From NCBI GenBank assembly GCA_902510415.1, contig CABXBH010000003.1, forward strand, positions 35,522 to 99,521: 64,000 nt of DNA. Direction: 5' to 3'. This document shows positions 17,563 to 26,720 of the stretch, one piece after another. Source of the stretch: an uncultured Bacteroidota bacterium. GTDB lineage: Bacteria; Bacteroidota; Bacteroidia; Flavobacteriales; Flavobacteriaceae. The position numbers and the translations under genes are program-made. The stretch's first letter is position 1. The number at the start of each line of letters is the position of its first letter. Below the pieces are notes generated by a model. That model did not search any database, had not been told where the DNA came from, and worked only from the letters and a program-made list of their open reading frames with translations.

Positions 17563-18585
17563 TTAATTAAGATTAATACTATTTCTTATTTGATTTCTAT
17601 TAATCTTGCCATTGTTTTTAGGAAAAGTATCAAGAAGAAAAACTTTTTTTGGAACTTCGTATTTATCAAGTTTTTTAAACGCATCTTTGTAATTTTCTGG
17701 GATATTTTCTTTAAAAACTATAACTACTTCATCACCAAGTTTATCATTGCTTAATGAACTAATTATAAAATCTGAAGAATAGTATTTTGATAATTTTTGT
17801 TCTACAGTTTCAGGATTAATTTTTATTCCTCCAGAATTTATAATAAAATCCTTCCTCCCTAAAAGGATAAATTTATTGCTACTGGTTAAATGAACTACAT
17901 CATTTGTTTGAACAAAATCAATTGAAAGATGACCTGGCTTAATTAATAAACAATTGTTTTTTTCATAAATTTTAATTCCAGGCAATAAAGTGAATTCACT
18001 CTGGTTCTTCGATAGATTTTTTATCGCAATATGAGTAATGGTCTCTGTCATTCCATATGTTTCAAATACATTTGAATCAATAGATAAAATTTTTTCTCTT
18101 AGAGCTTGATTTACAGCGCTTCCACCTACAATTACATTTTTTATTTTTCCAATATATTTTAAAGAGTTTTCTAACTGCATTGGAGTAAGGCCAACAAAAT
18201 CAAAATCATTTTTTAAATTTAAAAGGGGTGTGCTATTAACCGGATATAAATAGATGTCTAAACCTAAAACTAAAGCTCTAACAAGCATCATTTTACCAGC
18301 GATATATTTTATTGGCAAACAATTTATCAATCTATCGCCTGGACTTAGATTAAAGTATTTAGCTGTTAATTTAGCTGACGCAATTAAATCTGTTTTCTTC
18401 AATTTAATTTTTTTTGGTTTCCCCGTAGAACCAGATGTATTCGCGTGTATAAAATCACTCTTATCAAACCAAGAAATCAAGAAATCGTAATAGTCTTTTT
18501 TATCTTTTAACTTATTTAAAAGACTTGATTTAGAATTCGATTCTCCTTCAAATTTGAATTTATTATGTATTAGTATATCTGTCAA
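17563..18585 (-). CDS. menE: o-Succinylbenzoate-CoA ligase MenE (AMP-binding enzyme)
   Basis: 340 residues. Activates o-succinylbenzoate with ATP and CoA in menaquinone synthesis. The AMP-binding signature is HANTSGSTGKPKKIKLKK near residue 50, followed by YGMTET near 180, the GRKDFIINSGGIKINPE hinge region near 245 and KNNGKINRNQI with the C-terminal catalytic Lys. It is shorter than typical 450-residue MenE but normal for Bacteroidetes. Last gene of the men operon; its start overlaps the end of menC by 23 nt. Confidence 0.93.
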   Translation of the reverse strand: MTDILIHNKFKFEGESNSKSSLLNKLKDKKDYYDFLISWFDKSDFIHANTSGSTGKPKKIKLKKTDLIASAKLTAKYFNLSPGDRLINCLPIKYIAGKMMLVRALVLGLDIYLYPVNSTPLLNLKNDFDFVGLTPMQLENSLKYIGKIKNVIVGGSAVNQALREKILSIDSNVFETYGMTETITHIAIKNLSKNQSEFTLLPGIKIYEKNNCLLIKPGHLSIDFVQTNDVVHLTSSNKFILLGRKDFIINSGGIKINPETVEQKLSKYYSSDFIISSLSNDKLGDEVVIVFKENIPENYKDAFKKLDKYEVPKKVFLLDTFPKNNGKINRNQIRNSINLN

Positions 18586-19621
18586 TTTTGTTTAAAAAAA
18601 AATTTAAATCCCATTTTTTATTTTCATTTAGAAAAATAGTGTCCCTATGAATTTCTAGGGGAGAAATGATATTGTTTTTAAAAAGCATTCCTGTACCTAA
18701 ACCCTGCCTCATATTATTACCTTTTGTATACACCCATTGAGAAATTACATTTAGGCCAACATTACTTTCTAATGCACTTGTAGCCCACCATTTAATGTTT
18801 CTCTTTTCTGCTAAATCTATCCATCGATTTGATTCTTCTATACCACCCAATAAGCTAGGTTTTATAATTAAAAATTGAGGATTAATGGTTTCTAATAAAA
18901 CATCCTTTTCTGAAACTTTAATCAACTCTTCATCTAACGCAATTGGAATTGGGGACATTTGGCATAATTGAGCCATTTCATACCACTGATTGGGTTTTAT
19001 AGGCTGCTCTAAAGAATGAATTGAAAAATTGCTTAATCTCTTGATTTTTTCTAAAGCGTTATCTTTTCTAAATGCGCCATTTGCGTCTAGCCTAATTTCC
19101 AGATCCTTTTCTGAATATTTTTTTCTGATTTTTTTAATCATTTCAAACTCAGATTCAAAATCTAAAGCACCAACCTTTATTTTAATACAGTTAAATCCAT
19201 CATTGATTTTACTCCTTATTTGAGTTTCCATATATTCAATATCACCCATCCAAACCAAACCATTTATTCGAATACTGTCATTGAAATTTGAAAAAGAAGA
19301 ATCAAATAATTTAAAATTTTCATCATAAGTAAGATCCCTCAAAGCAGTTTCTATTGCAAATTTTATCGCTGGATAATCTTCAATTTCTTTATCTTCAATA
19401 ATTTTACCGGATGAAATTTTTTCACAAACTTGTTTAAGCTTTAAATTAATATTTTTAATATTATCTATACTAAGTCCTGGAATTATACTGCACTCACCTA
19501 TTCCAATTTTATTTTCATTTTCGATTAATAAAAACCAACTAGGTTTTTCATTTAAAACATCTCTTGATGTTTTTCCTGGGATTTTAAATTTTAGGTTATG
19601 TTTAAAATAAGATGCTTTCAT
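18563..19621 (-). CDS. menC: o-Succinylbenzoate synthase MenC (enolase superfamily)
   Basis: 352 residues. Dehydrates SHCHC to o-succinylbenzoate. Enolase-superfamily residues are in place: KIK in CIKIKVGALDFE near 145, metal ligands in EIRLDANGAF (Asp), HSLEQPI (Glu) and IALDEEL (Asp), and IIKPSLLGG with the second catalytic Lys. Overlaps menA by 20 nt upstream and menE by 23 nt downstream, so translation is probably coupled. Confidence 0.93.
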   Translation of the reverse strand: MKASYFKHNLKFKIPGKTSRDVLNEKPSWFLLIENENKIGIGECSIIPGLSIDNIKNINLKLKQVCEKISSGKIIEDKEIEDYPAIKFAIETALRDLTYDENFKLFDSSFSNFNDSIRINGLVWMGDIEYMETQIRSKINDGFNCIKIKVGALDFESEFEMIKKIRKKYSEKDLEIRLDANGAFRKDNALEKIKRLSNFSIHSLEQPIKPNQWYEMAQLCQMSPIPIALDEELIKVSEKDVLLETINPQFLIIKPSLLGGIEESNRWIDLAEKRNIKWWATSALESNVGLNVISQWVYTKGNNMRQGLGTGMLFKNNIISPLEIHRDTIFLNENKKWDLNFFLNKIDRYTNT

Positions 19622-20522
19622 ATGCCAAAAAAATAGAAATTAAAATTGAATATATAAAGGTTGAAATGGCTAGTTGTTTTAATAGAGGTTTAAATTTCTC
19701 TGGAGAAATTGCAAGTCTTACTCTATAAATATGAAAAACTATAGGAAAGATTGCTGCAATAATAAAAAAATATCCAATTGAAATTTCAAAATTTGCTGAC
19801 CATAAAAAAGTTATTAATATTGGAATGGACATTAAAGTATAATGATAAATTTTAGAGTTTTTGAAACCAATTCTAGTTGGGATTGTTTTTTTATTCATTT
19901 TAGAATCGTTTTCTATATCTCTTATATTATTAAGATTCAGTACTCCCACACAAAGCAATCCTAAAGAAATTGCAATAGGCAATAATATAAAATCCAGTTT
20001 GAGGGTATAAAGGAAAGATGAACCCATAACACTAATTAAACCAAAAAAAATAAAAACAAATATATCCCCCAATCCTTTGTATCCATAAGGTGATTTCCCC
20101 ATGGTATATTTAATTGCAGCAGCAACAGAAAAAATGGATAGAATTAAAAAAATAATTAATAAATAATAATTTGTTCCAAAGGAATATTTGATTAAAAAAT
20201 AAGAAAGTGAAACAGAAATAAATATATTAATTAATATTGCTTTTTTTAATTCTGAAGTTGAAATTTCACCCGAGGCAATTGATCTCTTTGGACCAATTCT
20301 ATTATCATCTGTTCCTAAAACTCCGTCACCGTAATCATTCGCAAAATTTGATAAAATCTGATAAGAAATTGCTGTTAGGAGTGCTAGTGTAAATATTATA
20401 ATATCAAATTTTTGTGAAAAAAAAGAGTAAAAAGAACCTATTATAATTCCTGAAATTGACAAGGGTACAGTTTCAAGCCTGGCAGTACCAATCCAGTTTT
20501 TTAATTTCTTTTTTGAATTCAT
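19602..20522 (-). CDS. menA: 1,4-Dihydroxy-2-naphthoate polyprenyltransferase MenA
   Basis: 306-residue UbiA-superfamily membrane enzyme that prenylates and decarboxylates DHNA to demethylmenaquinone. The N-terminal WIGTARLETVPLSISG is typical of MenA; the first Asp-rich motif is NFANDYGDGVLGTD near 60 and the second NNIRDIENDSKMNKKT near 195. About eight or nine hydrophobic segments are visible. Sits between menB and menC in the operon. Confidence 0.95.
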   Translation of the reverse strand: MNSKKKLKNWIGTARLETVPLSISGIIIGSFYSFFSQKFDIIIFTLALLTAISYQILSNFANDYGDGVLGTDDNRIGPKRSIASGEISTSELKKAILINIFISVSLSYFLIKYSFGTNYYLLIIFLILSIFSVAAAIKYTMGKSPYGYKGLGDIFVFIFFGLISVMGSSFLYTLKLDFILLPIAISLGLLCVGVLNLNNIRDIENDSKMNKKTIPTRIGFKNSKIYHYTLMSIPILITFLWSANFEISIGYFFIIAAIFPIVFHIYRVRLAISPEKFKPLLKQLAISTFIYSILISIFLAYESILF

Positions 20523-20546
20523 TTTCTGATAAAATGATTTATATAT

Positions 20547-21365
20547 TTACGGAAATTTAGGATATTTTTTAAAGTTTGGGTCTCTCTTTTCTAAAAATGC
20601 TTCCTTGCCTTCTTGTGCTTCTTCGGTCAGATAATATAATAATGTTGCATCCCCCGCTAATTGCATTAAACCGTGTTGCCCGTCAAGCTCGGCATTTAGG
20701 CTTCTTTTAATCATTCTCAAAGCTAAAGGACTTCTTTTTTGCATAATTAAACACCATTCTAAAACTGTTTCTTCTAATCTTTCTAAAGGCACTACTTTGT
20801 TAACCATACCCATTTCAAATGCTTCTTTTGCAGAATATTGCTTACATAGGAACCATATCTCTCTAGCTTTTTTCTGACCTACGTGTCTTGCTAAATAAGA
20901 CGACCCAAAGCCTCCGTCAAAACTACCAACCTTAGGTCCTGTTTGGCCAAATATTGCATTTTCACTTGCGATAGTTAAATCACAGACGACATGTAAAACA
21001 TGACCGCCACCAATAGCATATCCATTAACCATCGCTATGACCGGCTTGGGTAATTCCCTTATCCTTTTATGTAAATCTAGCACGTTTAATCTTGGCACAC
21101 CGTCGTCCCCAATATAACCACCAGTGCCTTTAACATTCTGGTCACCTCCACTACAAAAAGCTTTATCCCCAATTCCAGTAATAATTACAATATCTATATC
21201 GTTTCTCTCCCTACAAATTTCAAATGCATCAAGCATTTCAATATTAGTCTCAGGTCGGAAAGCGTTATAAACTTTAGGTCTATTAATTGTAACTTTTGCA
21301 ACTCCATTATAAAAGTCAAAATTTATATCAGTGTATTTCTTTATTGTAGTCCAGGATACTTTCAT
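20547..21365 (-). CDS. menB: 1,4-Dihydroxy-2-naphthoyl-CoA synthase MenB
   Basis: 272 residues, crotonase superfamily. Cyclises o-succinylbenzoyl-CoA. Seen: [18 protein letters not shown], the [14 protein letters not shown] oxyanion-hole region, [40 protein letters not shown] with the MenB-specific loop, and [10 protein letters not shown] at the C-terminus. Length and motifs are standard. Confidence 0.97.
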   Translation of the reverse strand: MKVSWTTIKKYTDINFDFYNGVAKVTINRPKVYNAFRPETNIEMLDAFEICRERNDIDIVIITGIGDKAFCSGGDQNVKGTGGYIGDDGVPRLNVLDLHKRIRELPKPVIAMVNGYAIGGGHVLHVVCDLTIASENAIFGQTGPKVGSFDGGFGSSYLARHVGQKKAREIWFLCKQYSAKEAFEMGMVNKVVPLERLEETVLEWCLIMQKRSPLALRMIKRSLNAELDGQHGLMQLAGDATLLYYLTEEAQEGKEAFLEKRDPNFKKYPKFP

Positions 21366-21382
21366 CTTAATTTTTTATGTGT

Positions 21383-23149
21383 TTATGGCTTAGACAAATA
21401 TCTAAAATAATCCTTTAATATTTTTGCACTTTTTGTGCCGGAGGTTTTAATTTCCAAAATCTTAGGTCTTTTTGAGTTCCTAAAAAACGTAGTCAAGACT
21501 AAATTAAGACCAAATTTTGAAGAAACCCTTGTATATCTAAATCCAAACATTTTAGCCAACAATCTCCCCGATAAATTATGTTTTGTTTCGATAAATTCAG
21601 AGAATAAATCTGTTTCCCTAAATCCGGGTAATATTCTAAAAATAGCTCCACCTGAATTATTTATAATTATTATTCTAAAATTTGTAGGGATATTTTTATT
21701 CCATAGAGCACTCATGTCATAAAGAAAACTTAAATCTCCTGTTACGAGAACTACAGGCAACTCATTTTTTACCGAGTTTCCAATTGCAGTTGAAGTGCTA
21801 CCGTCAATTCCACTTGTTCCTCGATTAGCAAACATTTTATTATTATTTTTTAAATCAAATAATTGAAAATACCTTACAGGCGTGCTATTAGCAACCTGAA
21901 TGTCATAATTTTTTGGAATGTTTTGACTTAAAATTTCGAAAACCTTGAGATCTGAGAAATTTGAGATTCTCAAAAATCTGTTATGCAATTCTAGCTTAGA
22001 TTTATTTAACGATTGCCAGACATTAAAATAATTTGAGTCGATATTTTTTAAATGAATATTTTCAAAAAATTCATCAGCTGATATTTTTAGATGAGAGAGC
22101 CCAGAGTAAAATGTATCTTTTGGAATATTAGTTCCTACGTGCACATGCTTTTTTGCCTTATAGTTTCTTAGATAGGATTTGATTTTTTTTGAAATTATCA
22201 TCCCTCCTACTGTAATAATAATTTCAGGTGATAACTCTTCGAAAATATCATTTGCATTTTCTTGTAATTCAATTGGCCCAATCAATCTATCAATATTTGA
22301 AATAAAAAAATCATTAAAAACATTTGAAGTGTGCTCTTTTAAAACAACCATTGAAGGGAAGGAATTTATTTTTTCAATTGATTTTTTTGAGAGTAAATTC
22401 TCACCTGCAACTCCAATTAGAATTAATATTTTTTTTGCTTTATAAATTTCATTAAAATAGTCATTAATATTCTCTAATTTCTTGATTTTATTTATTTTTT
22501 TCTGGACATTAACTTTAATAGAGGGTGAATTTTCAAAATCATATAAAGGCTCTTCCATAGGGACATTTAAGTGAACAGGTTGCATATTGTTTAACGAAAG
22601 ATTAAAGGCTTTTTCGATTATTTTTTCGTTTTCCATTTGAATAAAATCCTGTAATTTTTTCAAATTTGAGTATTCAGTTTTACCTTTGATTATCGATTGT
22701 GAATTGCTTTTAATTATCTCCGAGGTACCATGTATACAGTCCTGCTTTAATGAATCTGAAAAGAGAATATTTTCTTTAAAAACGAAAGGTTGATTAATTG
22801 TCTGACCATCTCCAATATTAATTTTGTATTCCGGCCGGTCAGCTGATAAAATAATTAAAGGTATTTCACTGTAATAAGCCTCAGAAATTGCAGGATAATA
22901 ATTTAAGAGAGCTGATCCTGAGGTGCAAATTAGTATAGTTGGCTTCTTTGATTTTTGAGATAATCCTAGAGCAAAAAACCCTGCAGATCTTTCATCGACT
23001 ATACTATAACAATTGAAATTTTGATTAGAAGAAAAGCCTATTGCTAAAGGAACATTTCTAGACCCAGGAGAAATAACAACATCAATAATTTCTAAATTTA
23101 TACAGGATAAAATTAATGTCTGAGCAACAGGAATTACTGGGTATTTCAT
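21383..23149 (-). CDS. menD: SEPHCHC synthase MenD (ThDP-dependent)
   Basis: 588 residues. Condenses isochorismate with 2-oxoglutarate. N-terminal ThDP pyrimidine domain with DVVISPGSRNVPLAIGF and STSGSALLNYYPAISEAYYS; LSADRPEYKINIGDGQTINQ; C-terminal pyrophosphate domain with ANRGTSGIDGSTSTAIGN and VTGDLSFLYDMSALWN…NNSGGAIF. All match MenD. Starts 27 nt after the isochorismate synthase stop. Confidence 0.97.
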   Translation of the reverse strand: MKYPVIPVAQTLILSCINLEIIDVVISPGSRNVPLAIGFSSNQNFNCYSIVDERSAGFFALGLSQKSKKPTILICTSGSALLNYYPAISEAYYSEIPLIILSADRPEYKINIGDGQTINQPFVFKENILFSDSLKQDCIHGTSEIIKSNSQSIIKGKTEYSNLKKLQDFIQMENEKIIEKAFNLSLNNMQPVHLNVPMEEPLYDFENSPSIKVNVQKKINKIKKLENINDYFNEIYKAKKILILIGVAGENLLSKKSIEKINSFPSMVVLKEHTSNVFNDFFISNIDRLIGPIELQENANDIFEELSPEIIITVGGMIISKKIKSYLRNYKAKKHVHVGTNIPKDTFYSGLSHLKISADEFFENIHLKNIDSNYFNVWQSLNKSKLELHNRFLRISNFSDLKVFEILSQNIPKNYDIQVANSTPVRYFQLFDLKNNNKMFANRGTSGIDGSTSTAIGNSVKNELPVVLVTGDLSFLYDMSALWNKNIPTNFRIIIINNSGGAIFRILPGFRETDLFSEFIETKHNLSGRLLAKMFGFRYTRVSSKFGLNLVLTTFFRNSKRPKILEIKTSGTKSAKILKDYFRYLSKP

Positions 23150-23176
23150 CTTATGTAAATTTACTAAATATATATG

Positions 23177-24220
23177 TTAAACCTGGCGAAATACTCTAAG
23201 CATTGTCTGAGATTTATTTAAAATTTCATTCCACTCATCCAAAGGTTTACTATCTCTTGTAATTCCACCTCCCACATATACTGATAAATTGTTATCTGTA
23301 ATTTTAGCACATCTAATATTAACATAAATGTCACATGAATGATTATCAATTATACCCATATAACCGGTATAAAAAGACCTGTCATAATTTTCATTCTCAT
23401 TAATATAATTAATTGCCTCTTTTTTTGGTGTACCTGCTACAGCAGGTGTAGGGTGTAATATGTTTATTAAATCAAATGGATGGGTTTTTGTTTTTGCCTT
23501 TAAAACAGATTTTAAGTGATAAATACTGCCAGCTTTAATCGTTTGTAAAGCACCCTTTTCTATAGAATTGCAATATTTTGATAAATCATTTGTTATTTGT
23601 TCTTCAACAATCTTTTGCTCTCTGAATTCTTTATCTGTCCAATTTTGATTGATTTCTTTTTTTGTAGCAGCTAAAGCATAAGTAGTAACTAATCCTTTAT
23701 TTAAACTGATTAATTTTTCAGGTGAAGCTCCCATCCAAATCCCAATTTCTGGGTGAAAAAACAAGTAACAAAAAGCGTCATTATTATATTGAAGGAGATT
23801 TTTAAAATAGGCCATTATAGAAGAAGAATCAATTTTTACACTAAAATTCGAAGAGCAAACAATTTTTTCCAAATTAGAATTATCAATATCCTTTATGGTT
23901 CTTTTAACATAATTAATGTAAGATGATTTTTGAGCAATAAAATCCTTTGTAGAAACCTCATGTTGATTATTTATTTTAAAATCTAAATAAAATTCAGTTT
24001 CAAAAGTCTTTTTAGGAGTTAATAAATAACCTTTTGAATTTATATTAAATGGCATAAATAAAAATCCTTTTTTTCCATTCATTGCAGAAATAACACCACT
24101 AACTACTGTGCCTTGATGACATATTATTTTATTGTAACTAGGTTTTTTGAAAACTATAAATGATTCATTATTCGTCAGAAAGTAATTTAATTCACTGAAA
24201 AATTTTAAGTCTGATATCAT
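23177..24220 (-). CDS. menF: Isochorismate synthase MenF (chorismate-binding enzyme)
   Basis: 347 residues. Converts chorismate to isochorismate, the first committed step. The chorismate-binding core is visible: EIGIWMGASPEKLI, TYALAATKKEIN, HPTPAVAGTPKKEAINYI, YDRSFYTGYMG and YVNIRCAKI…VYVGGGI near the C-terminus. Shorter than enteric MenF because the N-terminal domain is reduced, as is common in Bacteroidetes. Its start overlaps menG's stop by 4 nt. Confidence 0.94.
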   Translation of the reverse strand: MISDLKFFSELNYFLTNNESFIVFKKPSYNKIICHQGTVVSGVISAMNGKKGFLFMPFNINSKGYLLTPKKTFETEFYLDFKINNQHEVSTKDFIAQKSSYINYVKRTIKDIDNSNLEKIVCSSNFSVKIDSSSIMAYFKNLLQYNNDAFCYLFFHPEIGIWMGASPEKLISLNKGLVTTYALAATKKEINQNWTDKEFREQKIVEEQITNDLSKYCNSIEKGALQTIKAGSIYHLKSVLKAKTKTHPFDLINILHPTPAVAGTPKKEAINYINENENYDRSFYTGYMGIIDNHSCDIYVNIRCAKITDNNLSVYVGGGITRDSKPLDEWNEILNKSQTMLRVFRQV

Positions 24221-24936
24221 TTTGATGCAATATATATGGTTGAAGAGCCAAAAAATTTTGGTCTAATTTTTACATCGTTAAATCCCACAGATTTTAAAAT
24301 GTTTCTGAAATTTTCTCCACAAGGAAACACTTCTGCAGAATTTAATAAATAGTTATAAGCTGTTAGATCTTTCGAAAATAAACGGGCCATTAAAGGAATG
24401 TAAGTCCGGGTAAATAAAGAATAAAAAAAGCGTATAATTATATTTTGAGGAACTGAAGTTTCTAGAATAATTAAAGTTCCTTTAGGCTTTAAAACCCTAA
24501 AACTTTCATTTAGACCTCTTTTCAAATCTTGAAAATTTCTTACACCAAAACCAATAGTAATTAAATCAAAATAATTATCGTCAAACCTTAAATTCTCAGC
24601 GTCCCCAGTTTCTAATATAACTGAATTTGTGAGATTGTTTTTAATTATTTTTTCCCGACCAATATTTAACATTTTTTTTGAAATATCTACACCTGTAACT
24701 ATACAGTCCGAAATACTTCCAAGATTAATTGCGATATCAGCAGTTCCGGTTGCTATGTCAAGTGCTCTCTTTGGATTTGTTTTTCTTGCCAATTTTAAAA
24801 TATGTTTCTTCCATCTCTTGTGATTATTGAAAGTCATGATTCCATTAACTAAATCATACTCAATGGAAATGGAATCAAACATTTTTTCAACTTGAATTTT
24901 TTTTGAACTATTTAATTTTTGATTCGGTTTCAACAT
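24217..24936 (-). CDS. menG: Demethylmenaquinone methyltransferase (UbiE/MenG)
   Basis: 239-residue SAM-dependent methyltransferase that completes menaquinone. Motif I is ALDIATGTADIAINL near 80, then GVDISKKMLNIG, DAENLRFDDNYFDLITIGFGVRNF and LKPKGTLIILETSVP. FDSISIEYDLVNGIMTFNNHKRWKK at the N-terminus is diagnostic for UbiE/MenG. First gene of the minus-strand men operon; 100 nt separate it from the divergent gene at 25037. Confidence 0.96.
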   Translation of the reverse strand: MLKPNQKLNSSKKIQVEKMFDSISIEYDLVNGIMTFNNHKRWKKHILKLARKTNPKRALDIATGTADIAINLGSISDCIVTGVDISKKMLNIGREKIIKNNLTNSVILETGDAENLRFDDNYFDLITIGFGVRNFQDLKRGLNESFRVLKPKGTLIILETSVPQNIIIRFFYSLFTRTYIPLMARLFSKDLTAYNYLLNSAEVFPCGENFRNILKSVGFNDVKIRPKFFGSSTIYIASK

Positions 24937-25036
24937 CGATATTTTAGCTCAGCAAATTTAAAAAATTAATGTAGATTAAGTTTAATATTTAATTAACAAA
25001 AATCATGCTCAAAAAATCAAAGAAGAAGCTAAATTT

Positions 25037-25699
25037 GTGAAAAAATTCAATATGAGATATTATTTAGTTTTAATATATATAATTTTTTTCAACCAGTTGT
25101 TCAGTCAAGATATTCAACAAGTTGAAGTCATAAAAAATGACAAACAAGTCGAAGAATTATTTGATGAACTAGGAGATTCTGAAATGAAATTGGACGTTAT
25201 AGATTTATTAAGCCAGCCTGCTTTAAATATTGGATATGAAAAAATAATTGATTCATATTCATCTTATGGGGCAGATATATTTTTAAATTTTAATGATAAT
25301 AATGCTTCAAGAACTTGGTCTGAAAAATTTTCCTTAAACCCTTTTTACAGATTTTATTTTTTAAACAAAACCGATTTCGGTGGTGAGGGCTATTTTGCTG
25401 AAGTGTTCATTAAATTTTCTAATATAGAATATAATAGAAATACTTACAATTACGATTCATTTCCTGATGAACCATTAGTAACAAGTGATGAAATTAAAGC
25501 ATGGGATATTGCCCCTGGAGTTGGTGTTGGTAGAAAATGGGTAAATAAAAAGGGTTGGACTTTTGAATATATGATAGGCATAGGTAGGTATCTTTTTGCT
25601 AGTAGTGAAAATGATGACGTACCTGATGGAGGTAGTGTAAGTGACTACAGGCCCGAAGCAACCTTTAAAGGAGGTGTTTCAATTGGAAAGAGATTTTAA
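25037..25699 (+). CDS. Predicted outer-membrane beta-barrel protein (DUF3575-like)
   Basis: 220 residues from a GTG start; an in-frame ATG at 25052 is an alternative, and both leave a signal peptide ending FSQ. The mature protein has a beta-barrel pattern: PALNIGYEKIID, NPFYRFYFLNKTDFGGEGYFAEVFIKF, APGVGVGRKWVNKKGWTFEYMIGIGRYL, ending in …SIGKRF. This fits the small DUF3575-type barrels. Divergent from the men operon, which in many Bacteroidetes is adjacent to another barrel gene (porT); this is not clearly PorT. Confidence 0.7.
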   Translation: MKKFNMRYYLVLIYIIFFNQLFSQDIQQVEVIKNDKQVEELFDELGDSEMKLDVIDLLSQPALNIGYEKIIDSYSSYGADIFLNFNDNNASRTWSEKFSLNPFYRFYFLNKTDFGGEGYFAEVFIKFSNIEYNRNTYNYDSFPDEPLVTSDEIKAWDIAPGVGVGRKWVNKKGWTFEYMIGIGRYLFASSENDDVPDGGSVSDYRPEATFKGGVSIGKRF

Positions 25700-25876
25700 T
25701 TATTAGATTTCTCTTCGTTGATTACTGCTGACAATCAGAACTTAACCGTCATAGTTTACCGGTATTTTCAGAAAGTGTTATGCCCAATAACCATAATAAA
25801 TATTCAAAAAAACTAAATTAATAGCTTTTTGGTTTTAATTTGGAAATATTAATTGGGTTAAATGCTATAGAGATAT

Positions 25877-26068
25877 CTATGCAAGTTCTACTTTTGTAGC
25901 AGCTTTTCCTTTTCTACCTTCACCTTCTTCATACTCTACCTTGTCACCTTCTTTGATAGTAAGATTACCAAGTGCTGAATAATGAACGAAAAGGTCTTCT
26001 CCTGTTTCGTCGTTTGTAATGAATCCATAACCTTTAGATTCATTAAAAAATTTTACTGTTCCTTTCAT
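25877..26068 (-). CDS. Cold-shock domain protein (CspA family)
   Basis: 63-residue single cold-shock domain, an RNA/ssDNA chaperone. RNP1 is KGYGFITND and RNP2 is DLFVHYSAL. Length is standard. Monocistronic, with a plausible Bacteroidetes promoter 20 nt upstream of the start. Confidence 0.97.
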   Translation of the reverse strand: MKGTVKFFNESKGYGFITNDETGEDLFVHYSALGNLTIKEGDKVEYEEGEGRKGKAATKVELA

Positions 26069-26087
26069 TATAAATTATAAATTTCAG

Positions 26088-26095
26088 CAAATGTA
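26088..26095 (-). promoter_or_regulatory. Putative Bacteroidetes -7 element (TAnnTTTG) of the cold-shock gene
   Basis: On the minus strand the sequence TACATTTG, followed by C, matches the Bacteroidetes -7 consensus TAnnTTTG and sits about 20 nt before the cold-shock ATG. No convincing -33 TTG box was found at the usual distance, so this is tentative. Confidence 0.4.
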
Positions 26096-26138
26096 ATCTA
26101 TATTATTAAAGAAATTGATGTTTTTTTCATATTATTTT

Positions 26139-26447
26139 TCAGTTTTTATAATTATCATACAAATAAAGAGGCATTGAAAGCGAAAATCCTACCAAAAATA
26201 ATGATGACAAATATTTGAGAAACCTTTTTGAATCAATTTTTTTATTTAAAAATTGGTATATAATAAAAACTAGATATGATGTTGCAGCTACTGTAATATC
26301 CATAGTAATCATAGATATTGCGTGATTTGAATATATCTCAGCCCAAAAACCATTCATTGACCAATTATTATCTAGTAAAAAATAGTATAATTGATAATAA
26401 GGGAGAATAACACCAAGGATACAAAGTAAAAAAAATAATTTTTTCAT
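26139..26447 (-). CDS. Small integral membrane protein, DUF2834 family
   Basis: 102 residues with three predicted membrane segments: LCILGVILPYYQLYYFLL, ISMITMDITVAATSYLVFII and LSSLFLVGFSLSMPLYLY. The N-terminal pattern followed by an Asn/Trp-rich loop matches the DUF2834 terpene-cyclase-like membrane family. Function unknown. Confidence 0.75.
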   Translation of the reverse strand: MKKLFFLLCILGVILPYYQLYYFLLDNNWSMNGFWAEIYSNHAISMITMDITVAATSYLVFIIYQFLNKKIDSKRFLKYLSSLFLVGFSLSMPLYLYDNYKN

Positions 26448-26528
26448 AATTTTTCATTAATATTTATCTATGAATTTAATAAATCATCACATTCTTTGTC
26501 ATAATATTGTAAAATAATATTCAGTTTT

Positions 26529-26711
26529 ATGCTTGAGGAATATTTCGATTGTCCATATTGCTGGGAAAATCAATTAAAAATGGTAGACCCCTCAATAAAA
26601 AATCAAAATTTTATCGAGGATTGTGAGGTTTGCTGCAATCCTATAGATTTTAATATTTCTGTTGAAAATAATGAAGTTGTATTCTTTAAACCTAATAAAA
26701 TTGATCAATAA
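26529..26711 (+). CDS. CPxCG-type cysteine-rich small protein
   Basis: 60 residues with two Cys pairs, FDCPYCWE and CEVCCNPID, forming a predicted zinc ribbon, and a C-terminal NNEVVFFKP strand as in the CPXCG family (PF14255). The second knuckle reads CEVCC. Function unknown, probably cytoplasmic. Followed by the saccharopine-dehydrogenase-like gene after 9 nt, so possibly co-transcribed. Confidence 0.85.
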   Translation: MLEEYFDCPYCWENQLKMVDPSIKNQNFIEDCEVCCNPIDFNISVENNEVVFFKPNKIDQ

Positions 26712-26720
26712 ACTTTAAAC

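Noticed and set aside
25037-25699. PorT of the type IX secretion system
   Set aside because: Position next to menG is suggestive, but the sequence looks like a DUF3575-type barrel and lacks clear PorT features.
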